From Providencia alcalifaciens (GTDB lineage Bacteria; Pseudomonadota; Gammaproteobacteria; Enterobacterales; Enterobacteriaceae): a DNA stretch of 64,000 nt. The translations under genes were made by a program, and so were the position numbers. Location of the stretch: NCBI GenBank assembly GCA_025961275.1, contig JAOQNJ010000001.1, positions 1,509,353-1,573,352 of the forward strand. Direction: 5' to 3'. The notes under the pieces were generated by a model. That model did no database searches. It had not been told where the DNA came from and was given only the letters and a program-made list of their open reading frames with translations. Positions 9,823 through 20,506 of this stretch are shown here, piece by piece. Within the stretch, counting starts at the first letter, position 1; each line of letters starts with the position of its first letter.

Positions 9823-11858
9823 TATGAATGCACCTCGTTAAGCAACTGCATAATCTCAGTTGATATCGCATCTAAATCAGCATCAATCTCTTCTAGTGCT
9901 CTTGGGGGTTCATACACATAGAAATGGCGATTAAACGGAATTTCATAGCCGACAATACCAATTTCACCATCTTTCGGGTCTAGCTTGCTTTGATCAATCC
10001 ACGCATCCGGTACGTGTGGTAGCACTTCACGAGCAAAGTAGTCTTCAATATTTTCAGTGAGTGGCACATTTTCGTTATCACGCAAATCAGGGTTGGCTTC
10101 AATCTGACCTTTCGCTTTACACACTTCAGCTTCGTCATCGTGTTCACCAAGGTGTTTCACAATTAGTTTTAGCTGTACTGCACTTAATTTAACTTCTGCC
10201 AGCTTGGTTTTTAACTGTTTGAGGAATTTATCACGGGATAAGTATTTTTCGGCTTCAAATGACGCTAGCGCGTCAAGAATAGCTTGTTGAATGGTTTCAT
10301 CCATTTTCAGCCAAACACTATCTGCTTGCAGAGCTTCAAGGCATATAGCATCTTTCGGGTAAATGGCTAATTTCAGTGGGCGTTCAACCGTAATTCGGCG
10401 ATAGCCAAACGCTTTGTAATCAAAGATTTTACTAAAATCGTTTTCTACGAACTGGCCGTATGTTTGCACGATTGTCTCAATCGCTTCTTCTGTCAGTTCT
10501 TTACGCTTACTGCCCAATGACTTACGCATGGCAGTATAAAACACGTTTTCATCATCGCCTTCAACTTCACCACCACTACGCCCGCGCCCACCTGTTTTAG
10601 CTCGCTCTTTTGACGCATTAATTAATTGAACCTTACCTTTGCGAGCAATTGGCTTATGGTTAGATAACACCCACACATAAGTAGCAATACCCGTGTTGTA
10701 GAACATATCAGTAGGCAGTGCCACAATCGCTTCGAGTAAGTCATTTTCCAGAATATAACGCCTAATTTCACTCTCACCGCTACCCGCTCCGCCAGTAAAA
10801 AGTGGGGAACCATTTAGGATGATACCAATACGTGAACCACCTTCACTTTCAGGGCGCATTTTACTAATTAGGTGCATCAAAAACAGTAATGAACCATCAG
10901 ACACACGAGGTAAGCCCGCACCAAAGCGGCCTTCAAAACCTTTTTGGGTATGCTCATCAGTGATGTATTTTTGGATTTTCTTCCAATCCACACCAAAAGG
11001 TGGATTAGACAGCATATAGTCAAACTTGTCATTGCGGAGCTGGTCATTCGATAAGGTGTTACCCAACTTGATGTTATCGACCTTCTGCCCCTTAATAAGC
11101 ATATCCGCTTTACAGATTGCGTATGACTCAGGGTTCAGCTCTTGACCAAATGCGGATAGAGAGGCTTTATCATTGAGTTTGTGGACATACTCCATACCAG
11201 ACGATAAGAAGCCACCTGTTCCTGCAGTAGGGTCGTAAATTGAGCGAACTAAACCCGAGCTTGTTAACTCTTCTTCGTTAGTGAAAAGTAATGACGTCGT
11301 CAGCTCAACAATATCTCTTGGAGTAAAGTGTTCCCCTGCGGTTTCATTCGAGCTTTCTGCAAAGCGTCGGATAAGCTCCTCAAACACTAGGCCCATACCA
11401 TAGTTACTAATGGTGTCAGGGTGAAGGTCAGTAGTCGCAAAGCGTTTTGCGACTTTGTAAAGCAGGTCGGCTTCTTCCAATTTATCAATGGTATTGAAAA
11501 AATCGAAGTGCTCAAAAATCTCACGGGCATTTGGGCTAAATGATTGAATGTAGTTCTGAAGATTATTCGCTACACCTGTTTCACCAAGACGGTTCAAATC
11601 CATTTTTGAGGCGTTATAAAAGCTTAACTGCGCAGCATGGGTCAGTAGTTTGTCCTGCGCTTCAATCGGCATTGATTTTACTGCGTCGTATTTAGCTAGA
11701 ACATCTGTTTTTGTCGCAGCAAGCACACACTCTAAGCGCCTTAGCAAGGTGAAAGGGAGAATGATGCGTCCGTATTGAGATTGCTTGAAGTCACCACGTA
11801 ACAGGTCAGCTACTGACCATAGAAATGCCGCTGTTGAAGAGAAATTGTTATTAGTCAT
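9822..11858 (-). CDS. hsdM: Type I restriction N6-adenine methyltransferase subunit M (HsdM)
   Basis: 678 residues from ATG 11858; a GTG four codons upstream (11870) is an alternative, and neither has a clear ribosome site. The N-terminal HsdM_N helical domain (about 10-130) is followed by the SAM-binding motif DPTAGTGGF (about 230-238) and the catalytic NPPF (about 286-289). A C-terminal extension of about 250 residues is typical of the longer HsdM class. It methylates adenine within the HsdS target and protects host DNA. It is the first gene of the operon, and its stop is coupled to hsdS, so the modification genes are made first. Confidence 0.95.
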   Translation of the reverse strand: MTNNNFSSTAAFLWSVADLLRGDFKQSQYGRIILPFTLLRRLECVLAATKTDVLAKYDAVKSMPIEAQDKLLTHAAQLSFYNASKMDLNRLGETGVANNLQNYIQSFSPNAREIFEHFDFFNTIDKLEEADLLYKVAKRFATTDLHPDTISNYGMGLVFEELIRRFAESSNETAGEHFTPRDIVELTTSLLFTNEEELTSSGLVRSIYDPTAGTGGFLSSGMEYVHKLNDKASLSAFGQELNPESYAICKADMLIKGQKVDNIKLGNTLSNDQLRNDKFDYMLSNPPFGVDWKKIQKYITDEHTQKGFEGRFGAGLPRVSDGSLLFLMHLISKMRPESEGGSRIGIILNGSPLFTGGAGSGESEIRRYILENDLLEAIVALPTDMFYNTGIATYVWVLSNHKPIARKGKVQLINASKERAKTGGRGRSGGEVEGDDENVFYTAMRKSLGSKRKELTEEAIETIVQTYGQFVENDFSKIFDYKAFGYRRITVERPLKLAIYPKDAICLEALQADSVWLKMDETIQQAILDALASFEAEKYLSRDKFLKQLKTKLAEVKLSAVQLKLIVKHLGEHDDEAEVCKAKGQIEANPDLRDNENVPLTENIEDYFAREVLPHVPDAWIDQSKLDPKDGEIGIVGYEIPFNRHFYVYEPPRALEEIDADLDAISTEIMQLLNEVHS

Positions 11859-12066
11859 TGTAATCAGCACATTGTATATTAAAAAAGTTAACTGATTGTA
11901 CCTTTATAACTAATCAAACGATAGCGACATACCACGCAAAAAGCTGGCTCTCCACTACTTAACCAATCCAATGAACATTATTTTTCTCAACTGTTAAGTA
12001 AAAGAATAAATCGCACATCAATCAGGGTCACCGTGCAAATTATTTAACGAGCATATAAATGAGCGT

Positions 12067-12693
12067 CTAGTCATTTACATCTTTTTCTTTAAACTGAAAG
12101 GCCAAGTCGTAAAACCCATTATTATTCAGATACCAAGGAAATACATATGGGAGTTCAAATAAATGGGTATAATGTTGGATTTTAGAGTAATTATCTTTTT
12201 TTATTGCCTTGTGTCGAAGATACAAACTTCTTGCTGATACGCTAAAACCAAACTCCAAAAACATTTCTTTGATTTCCTCTGAAATTGTTCGACTATTATC
12301 AGACTCATAATAAATCGCCCGCTTAGGGTCTTCATAGCGATTAATTTCAATATAAAATGCCCCTAATGTTCCTAGCCAGCTACCTTGCGTGCCGTCAAAC
12401 ATTCGTTTATGCAAATAAAATTTACTCATTTTTTTTAGAATATTTTCAATTTCAGTTTCTGATACATATTCTTTGCACCGAAAACTTGCAAATGAACTTG
12501 GATTTTCCTCTAGTAACCAAACATCAATAAGCCTTTTATAGTAATCGGCAATCATCTTACGAGATGTACGGGACATTCCAGAGTCAAGTTTAGGAATATC
12601 AATTTTGTAACGCTGCTTGCCTGATATCATTGATGCTGACGCTCTTTGCAGCATCTTAAATTCAAAAAGTAAGCCTGCACGGATGAACAACAA
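12067..12693 (-). CDS. Uncharacterised island protein
   Basis: Up to 208 residues; the upstream start would be TTG (12693), and the first ATG is 12654 (195 residues). Neither has a strong ribosome site. The sequence is basic at the N-terminus and aromatic-rich toward the C-terminus, with no signal peptide or membrane helix. It lies 21 bp after another unknown gene on the same strand, so they are probably one unit. I do not recognise the family. Its place beside AlpA-, Gp2- and YfjI-type genes suggests a satellite or prophage-remnant gene. Confidence 0.6.
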   Translation of the reverse strand: MLFIRAGLLFEFKMLQRASASMISGKQRYKIDIPKLDSGMSRTSRKMIADYYKRLIDVWLLEENPSSFASFRCKEYVSETEIENILKKMSKFYLHKRMFDGTQGSWLGTLGAFYIEINRYEDPKRAIYYESDNSRTISEEIKEMFLEFGFSVSARSLYLRHKAIKKDNYSKIQHYTHLFELPYVFPWYLNNNGFYDLAFQFKEKDVND

Positions 12694-12714
12694 CGATAAC
12701 TCTGAACCAATTTC

Positions 12715-13305
12715 TTACTTATATTTGTCATTTTTACGTGAATATTTACCACATGCAATAATATTGCGGTTTACGAGTTCATGATAAAAGCCAAGAGATG
12801 CATGAGGATATTCAAGAGCATAGCAACATTCGACAAGTCGGTGTCTGATAATGGGTGGGATTGTTGATAATGCAAGCGCCTCATTATTTATCAACTTGTC
12901 AGCTGCCTGCAAAACAAACTCTTCGTCCACACCATTATAGCGAGCAACGACGTTAAGCAAAGCTAGGCTAAAACTTCTTCGGCGCTTAACATATTGAACG
13001 TGTTCCTCTCGGTTATAATGTGTTCCACCAGCATTATTCTTCTCACAATCATTAAGTAAATTCGAAATATATTTATTATCAATAGACAAATATATTTCAA
13101 GAGCGCATAGCAGATAATGCTTGGTTATCTCTGCTTGCTTGCCACTGATCCCTGCCTTCCCAAGCATCTCATAGATGCGAGTAAGAAGGGGGTAATACCA
13201 ATCAGACTCTGGGCTTCCATCTATTAAACTCATAAAAACCTGACTGAAGTGAAGAGTATCGATCGCATCAAACGCGGCTTTTTGCAAAGGTGTTGTGGAT
13301 GGCAT
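12715..13305 (-). CDS. Uncharacterised island protein
   Basis: 196 residues from an ATG. Soluble and helical, with several Cys and His, no signal peptide and no membrane helix. It is the first gene of a two-gene unit with the gene at 12067-12693, and is divergent from the AlpA-type regulator at 13457 across a 150-bp gap that probably holds both promoters. Family not recognised; a satellite-replication or regulatory accessory gene is possible from context only. Confidence 0.6.
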   Translation of the reverse strand: MPSTTPLQKAAFDAIDTLHFSQVFMSLIDGSPESDWYYPLLTRIYEMLGKAGISGKQAEITKHYLLCALEIYLSIDNKYISNLLNDCEKNNAGGTHYNREEHVQYVKRRRSFSLALLNVVARYNGVDEEFVLQAADKLINNEALALSTIPPIIRHRLVECCYALEYPHASLGFYHELVNRNIIACGKYSRKNDKYK

Positions 13306-13456
13306 AAGTCAATGTCAAAAAAGGTTAGTAATAATTGCAAATTTTAGACACTATTCGTCTTCATTACAATCTATCGCATACCAGCTAGGTGGCGAATAAC
13401 GGAGAGTCGTTATTCAACAAGCAATTTATACTCTTACTGTTCAATGAGGTAGAAAG

Positions 13457-13675
13457 ATGATCCCCCATACTCAAACCGTGAAAATTTTGCGCATACGTGC
13501 GGTTATGGCCAAAATTGGCGTCGCCCGCTCAACGATATACGACTGGCTGAACCCAAAGTCAAAACGCTACGATCCCACTTTTCCAAAACAGAGACAATTA
13601 GGAAAACAATCTGTTGGCTGGATGGAAGCAGATATAGATGAGTGGTTGCTTAACCGTCAAATAACTAAAAAATGA
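13457..13675 (+). CDS. AlpA-family DNA-binding regulator
   Basis: 72 residues, ATG after a strong GAGGTAGAAAG. It has a winged-helix core: KIGVARSTIYDWL (about 23-35) is the helix-turn-helix, followed by a basic stretch and the typical C-terminal GWMEADIDEWL. This is the AlpA/excisionase-like pattern found in CP4-57 and P4-like elements, where AlpA controls integrase expression and excision. No integrase is seen in the window, so either the partner lies outside it or the element is defective. Confidence 0.85.
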   Translation: MIPHTQTVKILRIRAVMAKIGVARSTIYDWLNPKSKRYDPTFPKQRQLGKQSVGWMEADIDEWLLNRQITKK

Positions 13676-13815
13676 TCATATTGTAATGAGACTAGCGTAG
13701 ATGGTTTCATCCAATATTAATCTACTTTACTATGAATTAGCTATTACGGACGTTATATTAAAGTTAACGTCCGTTCCTTTATGGCTTAGAGTTGTCTGTT
13801 AAGCAGTCTACCTAT

Positions 13816-14400
13816 TTACTCTCGACTCGTCCCAATAGATCGATAACCATCGTCATAGCATTTTGTGTAATCCTTAGCTAAGTAGTCCATCCGATTTAAT
13901 AACTCAGCAAACTGCTGATCATAATTCTCTCCATTGACATTTAAATGAAATACTCCTTTTTTAGAAAAATTCACTAATGATGCATACCGTGCAGGTGATA
14001 AACCTAAAGCACTGCACCATGCCTGTTGAATTAATGCGGCTAAGCTATTGTCTGAACTAAATCTCCCTGCTCCATGGTAAAAATCTTTATTAAGTAATAA
14101 CAAAACATGATAGTGTTTACATTTATTAAGGTTACCTATTTCGCGCACCCACACATACCGTAGGCTATTTCGCCAATGGCGTCCCCAGCGTTTATTTTTT
14201 CTTAGGCAATCTACTTTTAGTTTAGCTTTTAGTGATTCAATAAAACGTGTTATCTCCCGATTCGAATCACTATATTCGTAATTAACCGGAAAACGTAAAT
14301 CTACGCGTAAAGCTAAAGTGCGAGGAAATTCATCCACCGATTTATTGATTACATTAATGAATAAATTTTTATACTCTATATTATAAGAGTGTCTCATCAT
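13816..14400 (-). CDS. Inovirus Gp2 / YagK-YfjJ family protein, HUH-type replication protein candidate
   Basis: 194 residues. Two adjacent ATG codons (14400 and 14397) could start it. The centre contains NKCKHYHVLLLLN (about 98-110), a His-x-His pair in a beta strand as in HUH nucleases. A possible catalytic Tyr follows in the YLAKDYTKCYDDG region near residue 178. The overall pattern matches the YfjJ/Gp2 family found beside AlpA in CP4-57-like islands. It would nick DNA to start rolling-circle-type replication of the element. Function is inferred from family and motif. Confidence 0.75.
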   Translation of the reverse strand: MMRHSYNIEYKNLFINVINKSVDEFPRTLALRVDLRFPVNYEYSDSNREITRFIESLKAKLKVDCLRKNKRWGRHWRNSLRYVWVREIGNLNKCKHYHVLLLLNKDFYHGAGRFSSDNSLAALIQQAWCSALGLSPARYASLVNFSKKGVFHLNVNGENYDQQFAELLNRMDYLAKDYTKCYDDGYRSIGTSRE

Positions 14401-14832
14401 CTTATTACACCAATCGGTTATTGTTCCAAACTATTAATCTGTCGATATAAATAAATATTTAAAATTAAAAATTACACGTTAATAATTTAAAAATAATCAC
14501 CACAATAAAGATAAACACTAATGAGTTTTAAATAATTATTTTAGAACCCCTAATAGACACTCTTTAACATAATAGTGAAAGTTGACTTAATCATTATTAA
14601 AATGAATTCAGTTATTATATCAACTATAAATGGATTATATAATTAAATAGATATTAACATATATTACTATACCGACAAAATTAAGCGTAATAAAAATAAA
14701 AAATTAAAGAATATAGCGCTAGTTAATCATATATTAATAAATTAACAGACTATAATTTCACTCTGATATTAGTTTCATCTTTTTTTACCATAATTTCTTG
14801 CGATTCATTGCTACAATCGCAGCTGTAGCAGC
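14401..14832. other. AT-rich gene-free stretch
   Basis: Extremely AT-rich, dense in TAATAA/TTAATA words, no coding frame. It lies between the Gp2-like gene and the truncated YfjI gene, a usual position for the promoter or an origin in these elements. I see no clear iterons or large hairpin. Confidence 0.35.
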
Positions 14833-15783
14833 TTAATAAAATGAACAAATAGGATTTTTTGTAAATTCATTGTGATTAAATTGCGTACCCTCATAGACCA
14901 ACCTTGCACCTCGATATGAGTATTCAACCTCAATTGCTTTAACTTTTACAAGATTAGATATTACTCTTTCCAATAGTTTTCCTTTCCTTAAAGAGTTAGG
15001 TCCATTACGTCGAATATCATTAAATCTAACATAATCATTATTTCGACGAGAATACTCCCTATCTAACCATGATAATAATAACGCCTCATAATAACCACCT
15101 TCATGAGAAAATAAATTAATAGCTTGTTCCATATACCATTCGCACAATAACCAAGCGCTCTCAACATAATCTTTTTTTATTGCACAGCTTCCTTCTGTAA
15201 AATAGCTAAGTAGTGCAGATAGTCTGGCGACATTATTTGGTAGTTTTGAAGCAAAGTCATTCATATTGGCATATTTCCCATCCGGATGAATACGATACTC
15301 AATCTCATTATATATTTCCTCCCATTTATATTGAGCCGCTGACTCAAATGATAGAGATCTCCTATCACCAGATTCTTTATTAACATTATTTTCAGTTAAT
15401 AAATCACTTATCCGTTGATGAAAGCAATTGAGATATTTTGATTCATTTGAATACGATTTAATAAAACGTTCACCTTGAGTTGTTAAACTTTCATCAATAA
15501 AAACAGGTAAACAGCGAGCAAAAAAACCACTACCACGCGCTTTTTCTCCTTGACGTTTTAAATATAAATCAAATGGTTTCTTTTGTACCATCATAGATAA
15601 AGTAATACGGCCATCCTCTATCGTAAAGCTTTGGGTTGTTTTACGGTCAACATGAAAACTAACACCATCCCACATAGAGTTAATAAAGCTTAAATCCTTC
15701 ATTACCTGTCTATCTAGTATATTTGCCCCCTCATCAGCAATGAGTCCAATATTTGAGTGTTGCTCATGCATTGCGAGCTGCAA
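14833..15783 (-). pseudogene. yfjI: YfjI/DUF3987-family protein, 5' end removed by IS insertion
   Basis: About 316 residues of C-terminal YfjI/DUF3987 sequence. LIADEGANIL and the following helical segment, then SGFFARCLPVFIDES, are characteristic of this primase/helicase-associated family in P4-like islands. The frame runs straight into the end of the IS3 element at 15784, so the N-terminal half with the ATP-binding part is missing. No remainder of the gene is seen beyond the IS, so the 5' part was deleted rather than displaced. Confidence 0.8.
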
Positions 15784-17015
15784 TGTTCTGCGCAACTAAA
15801 TCAGGACACTTTTCTTAAGGAATTTTGTTCATACTCAATTGGGGACAGATCACCGTTGGCAGTATGAAACCTTTCTAGGTTGTAATAGCGCATATACGCG
15901 ATAACATCTTCTTTCATCTGTTTCCGAGTCGGCTGAGGGATTTTCAGTACCCAATCGTGTTTTAAACTGCCAAAAAATCGTTCTACAACGGCGTTATCCC
16001 AACAGGCTCCAACATCACCCATGCTTGCCCTAATACCATAGCTTGTTAGCAAGCGGCGATATCGCTTACTCGTATATTGAGAGCCTCTATCACTATGAAA
16101 GACTAAGCCTTTTTCGGGCTGGCGTAAGTTATACGCTTTCATCAAGGCTTTACTGACTAAATCTGCCGTCATTCGTTTATCGATATGCCAACCCACAATA
16201 CGGCGTGAGTATAAGTCCATCACGATGGCTAAATACATCCAGCCTTCCCCTGTTTTTAAATAGGTCACATCACCCGCCCACACTTCGTTAGGTGCGTGAG
16301 GATTAAAATTTTGATTGAGCAAATTATCGGCTACGGCATCACTGTGTTTGCGTTTTGTGGTGACTTTGTAAGCAACGCGCTGAGTGACGACTAGGCCAAG
16401 CTGAGCCATTAGCTTTTGAACGCCATAAGCACTCACGCTAAAGCCCTCTTTGCATAACCGTTTACGTAACGTTCTATAACCTAAGCTATTTCGACTCTGT
16501 TCAAAGATAGCTTTGGCTCTGCGGTACAGGCTAAGTTGTTCTGCGGTGATCAATTTTGCTGGGCGTTTAAGCCAAGCATAGTAGGCAGAACGACTTATTT
16601 TCATTAACTTGCAGAGCTTCAGCACGGGAAACTGTGAAGATAATTGCTTAATCGTTTTAAACGCTACTTGGTTTCCTTTAGCAGGAGGGCGCTGGCTTTT
16701 TTTAGGATCTCTTTCTCCATCCTAAGTTCTTTATTTTCTTTTCGAAGCCTTAATAGCTCAGCTCTCTCATCGGCATTCAAGCTGCTACCGGATTGTTCAG
16801 CATCGAATTTTGCTTTCCAGTTATAAAGTAATTTATCGGTGATCCCTAATGAAGCTACCGCTTTTGGGACGCTATAACCTTGTTCGGTGACTAATGCGAC
16901 CGCTTCTTGCTTAAACTCAGTAGTATAAAACCTGTTTGTTCGTTTTTTCATTTAACACCTCAATAATTGGATTATATTCCATTATTAAAGTGTCCTGTTT
17001 GATTAAAGCAGATCA
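15784..17015 (-). mobile_element. IS3-family insertion sequence, copy 1 (1232 bp)
   Basis: The ends were fixed by comparison with the second copy at 27187-28418: identity starts at TGTTCTGCGC and stops at GCAGATCA. The terminal inverted repeats are 28 bp and imperfect, sharing TG...TCTGC...CAGGACACTT, with TG/CA tips as in IS3 elements. It encodes orfA and orfB on the minus strand. The flanks (GCAA before, TTTT after) show no 3-4 bp target duplication. Confidence 0.93.
15801..16951 (-). CDS. IS3-family transposase OrfA/OrfB (joined by programmed -1 frameshift)
   Basis: OrfA (16664-16951, 95 residues) has the helix-turn-helix and leucine-zipper region. OrfB (GTG start at 16625 if read alone) has the DDE core: GDVTYL, HSDRGSQYTS and WDNAVVERFFGSLK. 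A slippery run of seven A then G on the minus strand (16696-16703) lies near the orfA end. Slipping -1 there continues as KKSQRPPAKGNQV into orfB without a stop, so the full OrfAB transposase can be made. Intact and probably functional. Confidence 0.93.
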
Positions 17016-17130
17016 TTTTACGGAGGTTTCTCAAAAGAAGACAGATAGAGCCACAAAAAAATTAGTTAAGCTGCTCAAATTCAACGAAAGGAAGCATTCT
17101 CAGTTGTTAGATGTGCTGTTTTCATTCTGA
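17016..17130 (+). pseudogene. C-terminal stub of an unknown gene cut by IS3 copy 1
   Basis: An open frame leaves the IS and reads FTEVSQKKTDRATKK ... LLDVLFSF before TGA at 17128-17130. It is basic and helical, about 37 residues. The IS6-type element begins at the very next base. Family unknown. Confidence 0.4.
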
Positions 17131-17993
17131 GGGGACTTGTTGCAAATAATAAATTAGCATATTTTTCGCTCAAAGATCATTGGGTTTTTCAGACTAAAAC
17201 TGTCTCCACATTGAATAATCGATTCATAAAGGCAGATCGCTCCCGCATCCGAAATTCAAGTTCGCCACGACGTAGCCATTCATCAAATTGACCTTGATTC
17301 AGTTTTCGCAAGATTTCAAATCCTTGGATCGTTGACCAAGCCCGCTTCGCCGATTTGAAGCCGCCCGTGGCGACAACCAATTTTTTAATCGGTGCGTGAT
17401 CAGATTCAATACGATTGTTGAGAGTTTTGATTTGCCGTTGTTTCACCTCAGTTCGGAGTTTACCTTTTTTAATTAAACGGCCAATGACGTATCCGTAAGC
17501 TGTGTATTTGTCGGTATTGAGTATTTTGGGTTGTCGCTCAGCGGCGTAAGACTTTAATACTCGTTTGAGAAATTCATAGGCGGTATACAGATTACGTTTT
17601 GGAGAAAATAAACACCTAATGTCTCTCCGTGTTTAACTATTGCACGGTAAAAGTAAAATCATTTTCCGTTAACTTTTACATAGTTTCACCGAGCAGCTAA
17701 GAGGAAACAGCCCGAATGAATTGATGTTTTTTGAGTTTTTTACGCAAGAAAGGCGCATATTCAATAAACCAACAAGAATTGGTTGAGCGATGAACCGAAA
17801 TCCCCGTTCGGCCAACATATCACTGACGTGGGCATAACTCAGTGGGATTGAGCCATACCATTGAAGGCACCATAAGATAATGGCTGGCGAAAAATGCTCC
17901 CATTTAAAATCGTTAGATACCATTGAGCTTATCCCTTGAGAGAGATGAATGCTTCAGTGTTCATCATCAACTCAATTTTTGCAACAAGTCCCC
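17131..17993 (-). mobile_element. Decayed IS6-family insertion sequence (863 bp)
   Basis: Bounded by 16-bp perfect inverted repeats, GGGGACTTGTTGCAAA at 17131 and its complement ending at 17993, similar to the GG.ACTGTTGCAAA ends of IS26-type elements. The transposase inside is broken. The 8-bp flanks (CATTCTGA / TAACTTGA) are not duplicated, so the element is old or its neighbourhood has been rearranged. Confidence 0.85.
17189..17923 (-). pseudogene. IS6-family transposase, inactivated
   Basis: The N-terminal part (17923 down) has the family pattern WYGSIPLSYAHVSDMLAERG. The C-terminal part (17446-17189) has RQIKTLNNRIESDHAPIKK and FEILRKLNQGQ. Between them the frame is lost. The middle reads DETYVKVNGK then TGA, where the family has Trp, then FYFYRAIVKHGETL, and a shift precedes the RNLYTAYEFLK segment. 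So at least one Trp->stop change and frameshifts have removed activity. Confidence 0.85.
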
Positions 17994-18069
17994 TAACTTG
18001 ACATAACTTCATGCCAACATTTATCCATTTGATAATCCTACCATCATATTTATATCGAGCAATTTTCAT
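17994..18069 (-). pseudogene. 5' stub of a small gene truncated by the IS6 element
   Basis: ATG at 18069 follows a strong GGAGGATATA ribosome site. The product begins MKIARYKYDGRIIKWINVG and runs into the IS6 end at 17994. A good start with no body shows that the IS6 element cut a real small gene. Family unknown. Confidence 0.45.
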
Positions 18070-18148
18070 TATATCCTCCGAGCTAAGTAACTCAATCGAG
18101 GAACAAACACTATATAAAATTTCTTAGTCGGCTGTTATTACATCGTGT

Positions 18149-18310
18149 TTATTCAAATCGCTGTTCACGTCCCTCAGCATCCTTACGTTCACAGACTCTT
18201 TCATTCTCTATTCGGCGAATCAGTTCTTCATTCACTGACTTCGCAGCTATAGAAATGTCGGTACGCTCATGGGTAATCAGCTGGCTAATTGCATCTGCTC
18301 TAGATTGCAT
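18149..18310 (-). CDS. Small uncharacterised protein, possibly a fragment
   Basis: 53 residues from ATG 18310; the open frame extends further to a TTG at 18370. Highly charged: ISIAAKSVNEELIRRIENER is an amphipathic helix. It resembles the C-terminal helix of Arc-like regulators, but too weakly to assign. No ribosome site is seen and the opposite strand also carries a protein-like fragment ending at 18413, so this may be a scrap rather than a gene. Confidence 0.3.
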   Translation of the reverse strand: MQSRADAISQLITHERTDISIAAKSVNEELIRRIENERVCERKDAEGREQRFE

Positions 18311-18317
18311 TATATTT

Positions 18318-18413
18318 GCCAGACTACCAGACCAACAAGAAGGAGCTATAATTAGATTTTCTACCAACAAAATTACAGATGGCGTTTATATAGGAGCAGG
18401 ATTTGGTTTCTAA
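18318..18413 (+). pseudogene. C-terminal fragment resembling an outer-membrane beta strand
   Basis: Reading back from TAA 18411-18413 gives EGAIIRFSTNKITDGVYIG followed by AGFGF at the end. The alternating pattern and terminal Phe are what the last strand of an outer-membrane barrel or a phage/surface protein would show. No start or body is present upstream. Weak, as it overlaps the small minus-strand frame. Confidence 0.25.
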
Positions 18414-18773
18414 TATTATATAAGTGATGTTTTGGGAGGAAACTTTAATATTATTTATTTAAAAAGACTTTAGCTATCGAGGAATAAATTAGTTAAAGTT
18501 TCTGGAGAAATAAAAAATTTTCATAATTTAATTGTAAGCTTTAAATGACCTCTTAGGATATATAATTATACCGGTAAGATTAAAGCCTGAAGAAAACCAT
18601 AATAAAAATGCATTACTCACTACACATAAAAAGTAAGTAGTATGGGCTTATGCGAGAATTCTATCCATGCGCACTGACATTACAAATACCACTTAATATT
18701 GACACGCAAACATTATCATAAAAATTTGAGGGATATGTAAAATAAAGAGTATAACCCGCTTATAAAGTATACA

Positions 18774-18808
18774 ATCAAATGCCGCCTCTAAAAGAGGTGG
18801 CATTTGAT
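18774..18808 (-). terminator. terminator of the porin gene
   Basis: ATCAAATGCCGCCTCT and AGAGGTGGCATTTGAT pair into a 15-16 bp stem (one G-T) around a short AA loop, 6 bp beyond the porin stop codon. It is strong and correctly placed for the minus-strand gene. Confidence 0.75.
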
Positions 18809-18814
18809 ATTCTA

Positions 18815-19921
18815 TTAAAATTGATAAATTAACCCCAAACCAACGACGTTATCTGTATTAATATGTGCATTTTCAGTGAAGTTATTATTTTTCAAAAGAT
18901 TAACTTTGTAATCAACAACTGCGCTCATGTTCTTGTTGAAGTAGTAATAAGAACCTAAAGAAACATATTTAACGAGATCTTTATCACCATATCCGCCTCG
19001 TAAATTTTTACCTTTAGACTGTACATAAGCAACAGATGGTTTTAAACCAAAATCAAACAAATATTGGCCTACTACTTCTACGTTTTGAGTTTTATTCGCA
19101 ATTGTTTCATCTTCACCAAAGTGTGTTGTATTCAGTGTTTCACCATACATAGCCGCTAGATAAAGATTGTTAGCATCGAATTTACCACCAACGTTCCACG
19201 CTTGAGCACGCTTACCTGTTGAACCTGTTGTCGACTCTTTTTGGACTGAAGTACGGCTTGAGTTAGAATAACCACCACCCAATGTTAACCCCCAACCTAA
19301 CTCATAAGCCGTTGATAGGCCGTAACCATCCCCGTTGTTTTTATAAACATCAGATGAGCCTGATTTATTGGTTTCAGTATTTTTGCCTTGATATTGCAGC
19401 GCGAAGCTAAGGCCATCAACATAACCGAAGAGATTATTATTACGGTAAGTTAATAGGTTGCGGTTACGTCCAGTCATATAAGTGTCAGTTTGTGACATAG
19501 TGTCTGCCCCCCACAGTGGCAGGACATCAGTCCATACGTTTGTGTCATAAATAACACCATAGTTACGACCGTAGTCAATTGAACCAAAATCAGCAAATTT
19601 CAAACCAGCGTACGCTAAGCGGTTTTTATTATCATTGTTATTTTCCGTTTTATTTGTTTTGGTTTCCCACTCAAAACGGCCAAAACCAGTCAGCTGATCG
19701 GTAATTTGAGTATCACCTTTTAGGCCCAAACGTACGCGTGAATCATCACCGTCTTCGCTATGTGTACCATTGCTACCTTTACCGTCAGCAAAATAATGGC
19801 GAACGTCAACTTTACCGTAAACATCTAATTTGTTGCCATCTTTATTGTAGACTTCTGCTGAATTTGCTGCACCAGCAGCTAACAGAGCAGGAATTGCTAT
19901 CGCTAGAATATTACGTTTCAT
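18815..19921 (-). CDS. OmpC/OmpF-family general porin
   Basis: 368 residues with a classical signal peptide ([21 protein letters not shown], cut before AEVYNKDG). The mature start, [15 protein letters not shown], is the hallmark of enterobacterial trimeric porins, and the protein ends in YQF, the C-terminal aromatic needed for Bam assembly. Length fits a 16-strand barrel. It forms a diffusion channel in the outer membrane. A single gene with its own terminator. It could be an OmpC, OmpF or PhoE-like paralogue; the sequence alone does not separate them. A long AT-rich upstream region would suit OmpR-type control, but no site was proven. Confidence 0.92.
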   Translation of the reverse strand: MKRNILAIAIPALLAAGAANSAEVYNKDGNKLDVYGKVDVRHYFADGKGSNGTHSEDGDDSRVRLGLKGDTQITDQLTGFGRFEWETKTNKTENNNDNKNRLAYAGLKFADFGSIDYGRNYGVIYDTNVWTDVLPLWGADTMSQTDTYMTGRNRNLLTYRNNNLFGYVDGLSFALQYQGKNTETNKSGSSDVYKNNGDGYGLSTAYELGWGLTLGGGYSNSSRTSVQKESTTGSTGKRAQAWNVGGKFDANNLYLAAMYGETLNTTHFGEDETIANKTQNVEVVGQYLFDFGLKPSVAYVQSKGKNLRGGYGDKDLVKYVSLGSYYYFNKNMSAVVDYKVNLLKNNNFTENAHINTDNVVGLGLIYQF

Positions 19922-20506
19922 TATTAAAGCTCCAATAATTTTCTTTTTTAAAAATAGGTTGAACTTATTTTTATTTGATGTGTCATGAGTGTAATTTTAT
20001 TATCAATGATTTGGGTTGTAATATGCAAGCTTTATAAAATATAAAATATGAGTGAGTCAAATAAATCAAAAAGATAATTATTTTACTCATTAGTATGGCA
20101 CGCAATGTTAAATTTAATGAAATGGATAGCATTAATAGATAAGTTTTTATCTTGAGAAGATGTGAAGGTACTTAACTTATTGTAAAGATAGCATTCAATA
20201 AAGTAAGATTTATAATCTTATACTTAGAGTAGTATATTTACTAATAACAATTTTTTGGTTATATGAAGTTATAAGGAATAAATCTAAAATAAAGCATACG
20301 TATTTCCATCTAATTAAATAGAATTAATGCTACAAAAATAAAAAGATAATGGGCTATTTTGATTAATTTGCTATTGTATATGCAGATAAATGTTACATAA
20401 ATAATTTTCATACTTTCATCACTGTCTTTAATAAAGTAATATTTTATTATCATAATGTTCCGGAACTAATAATGTTAAAATATATTATCAATTATAGGTG
20501 TTATTT
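19922..20506. other. gene-free divergent promoter region
   Basis: About 585 bp, very AT-rich, between the porin gene and the divergent gene at 20507. No coding frame. It must contain both promoters; I could not identify convincing OmpR or other operator sites by eye. Confidence 0.4.
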
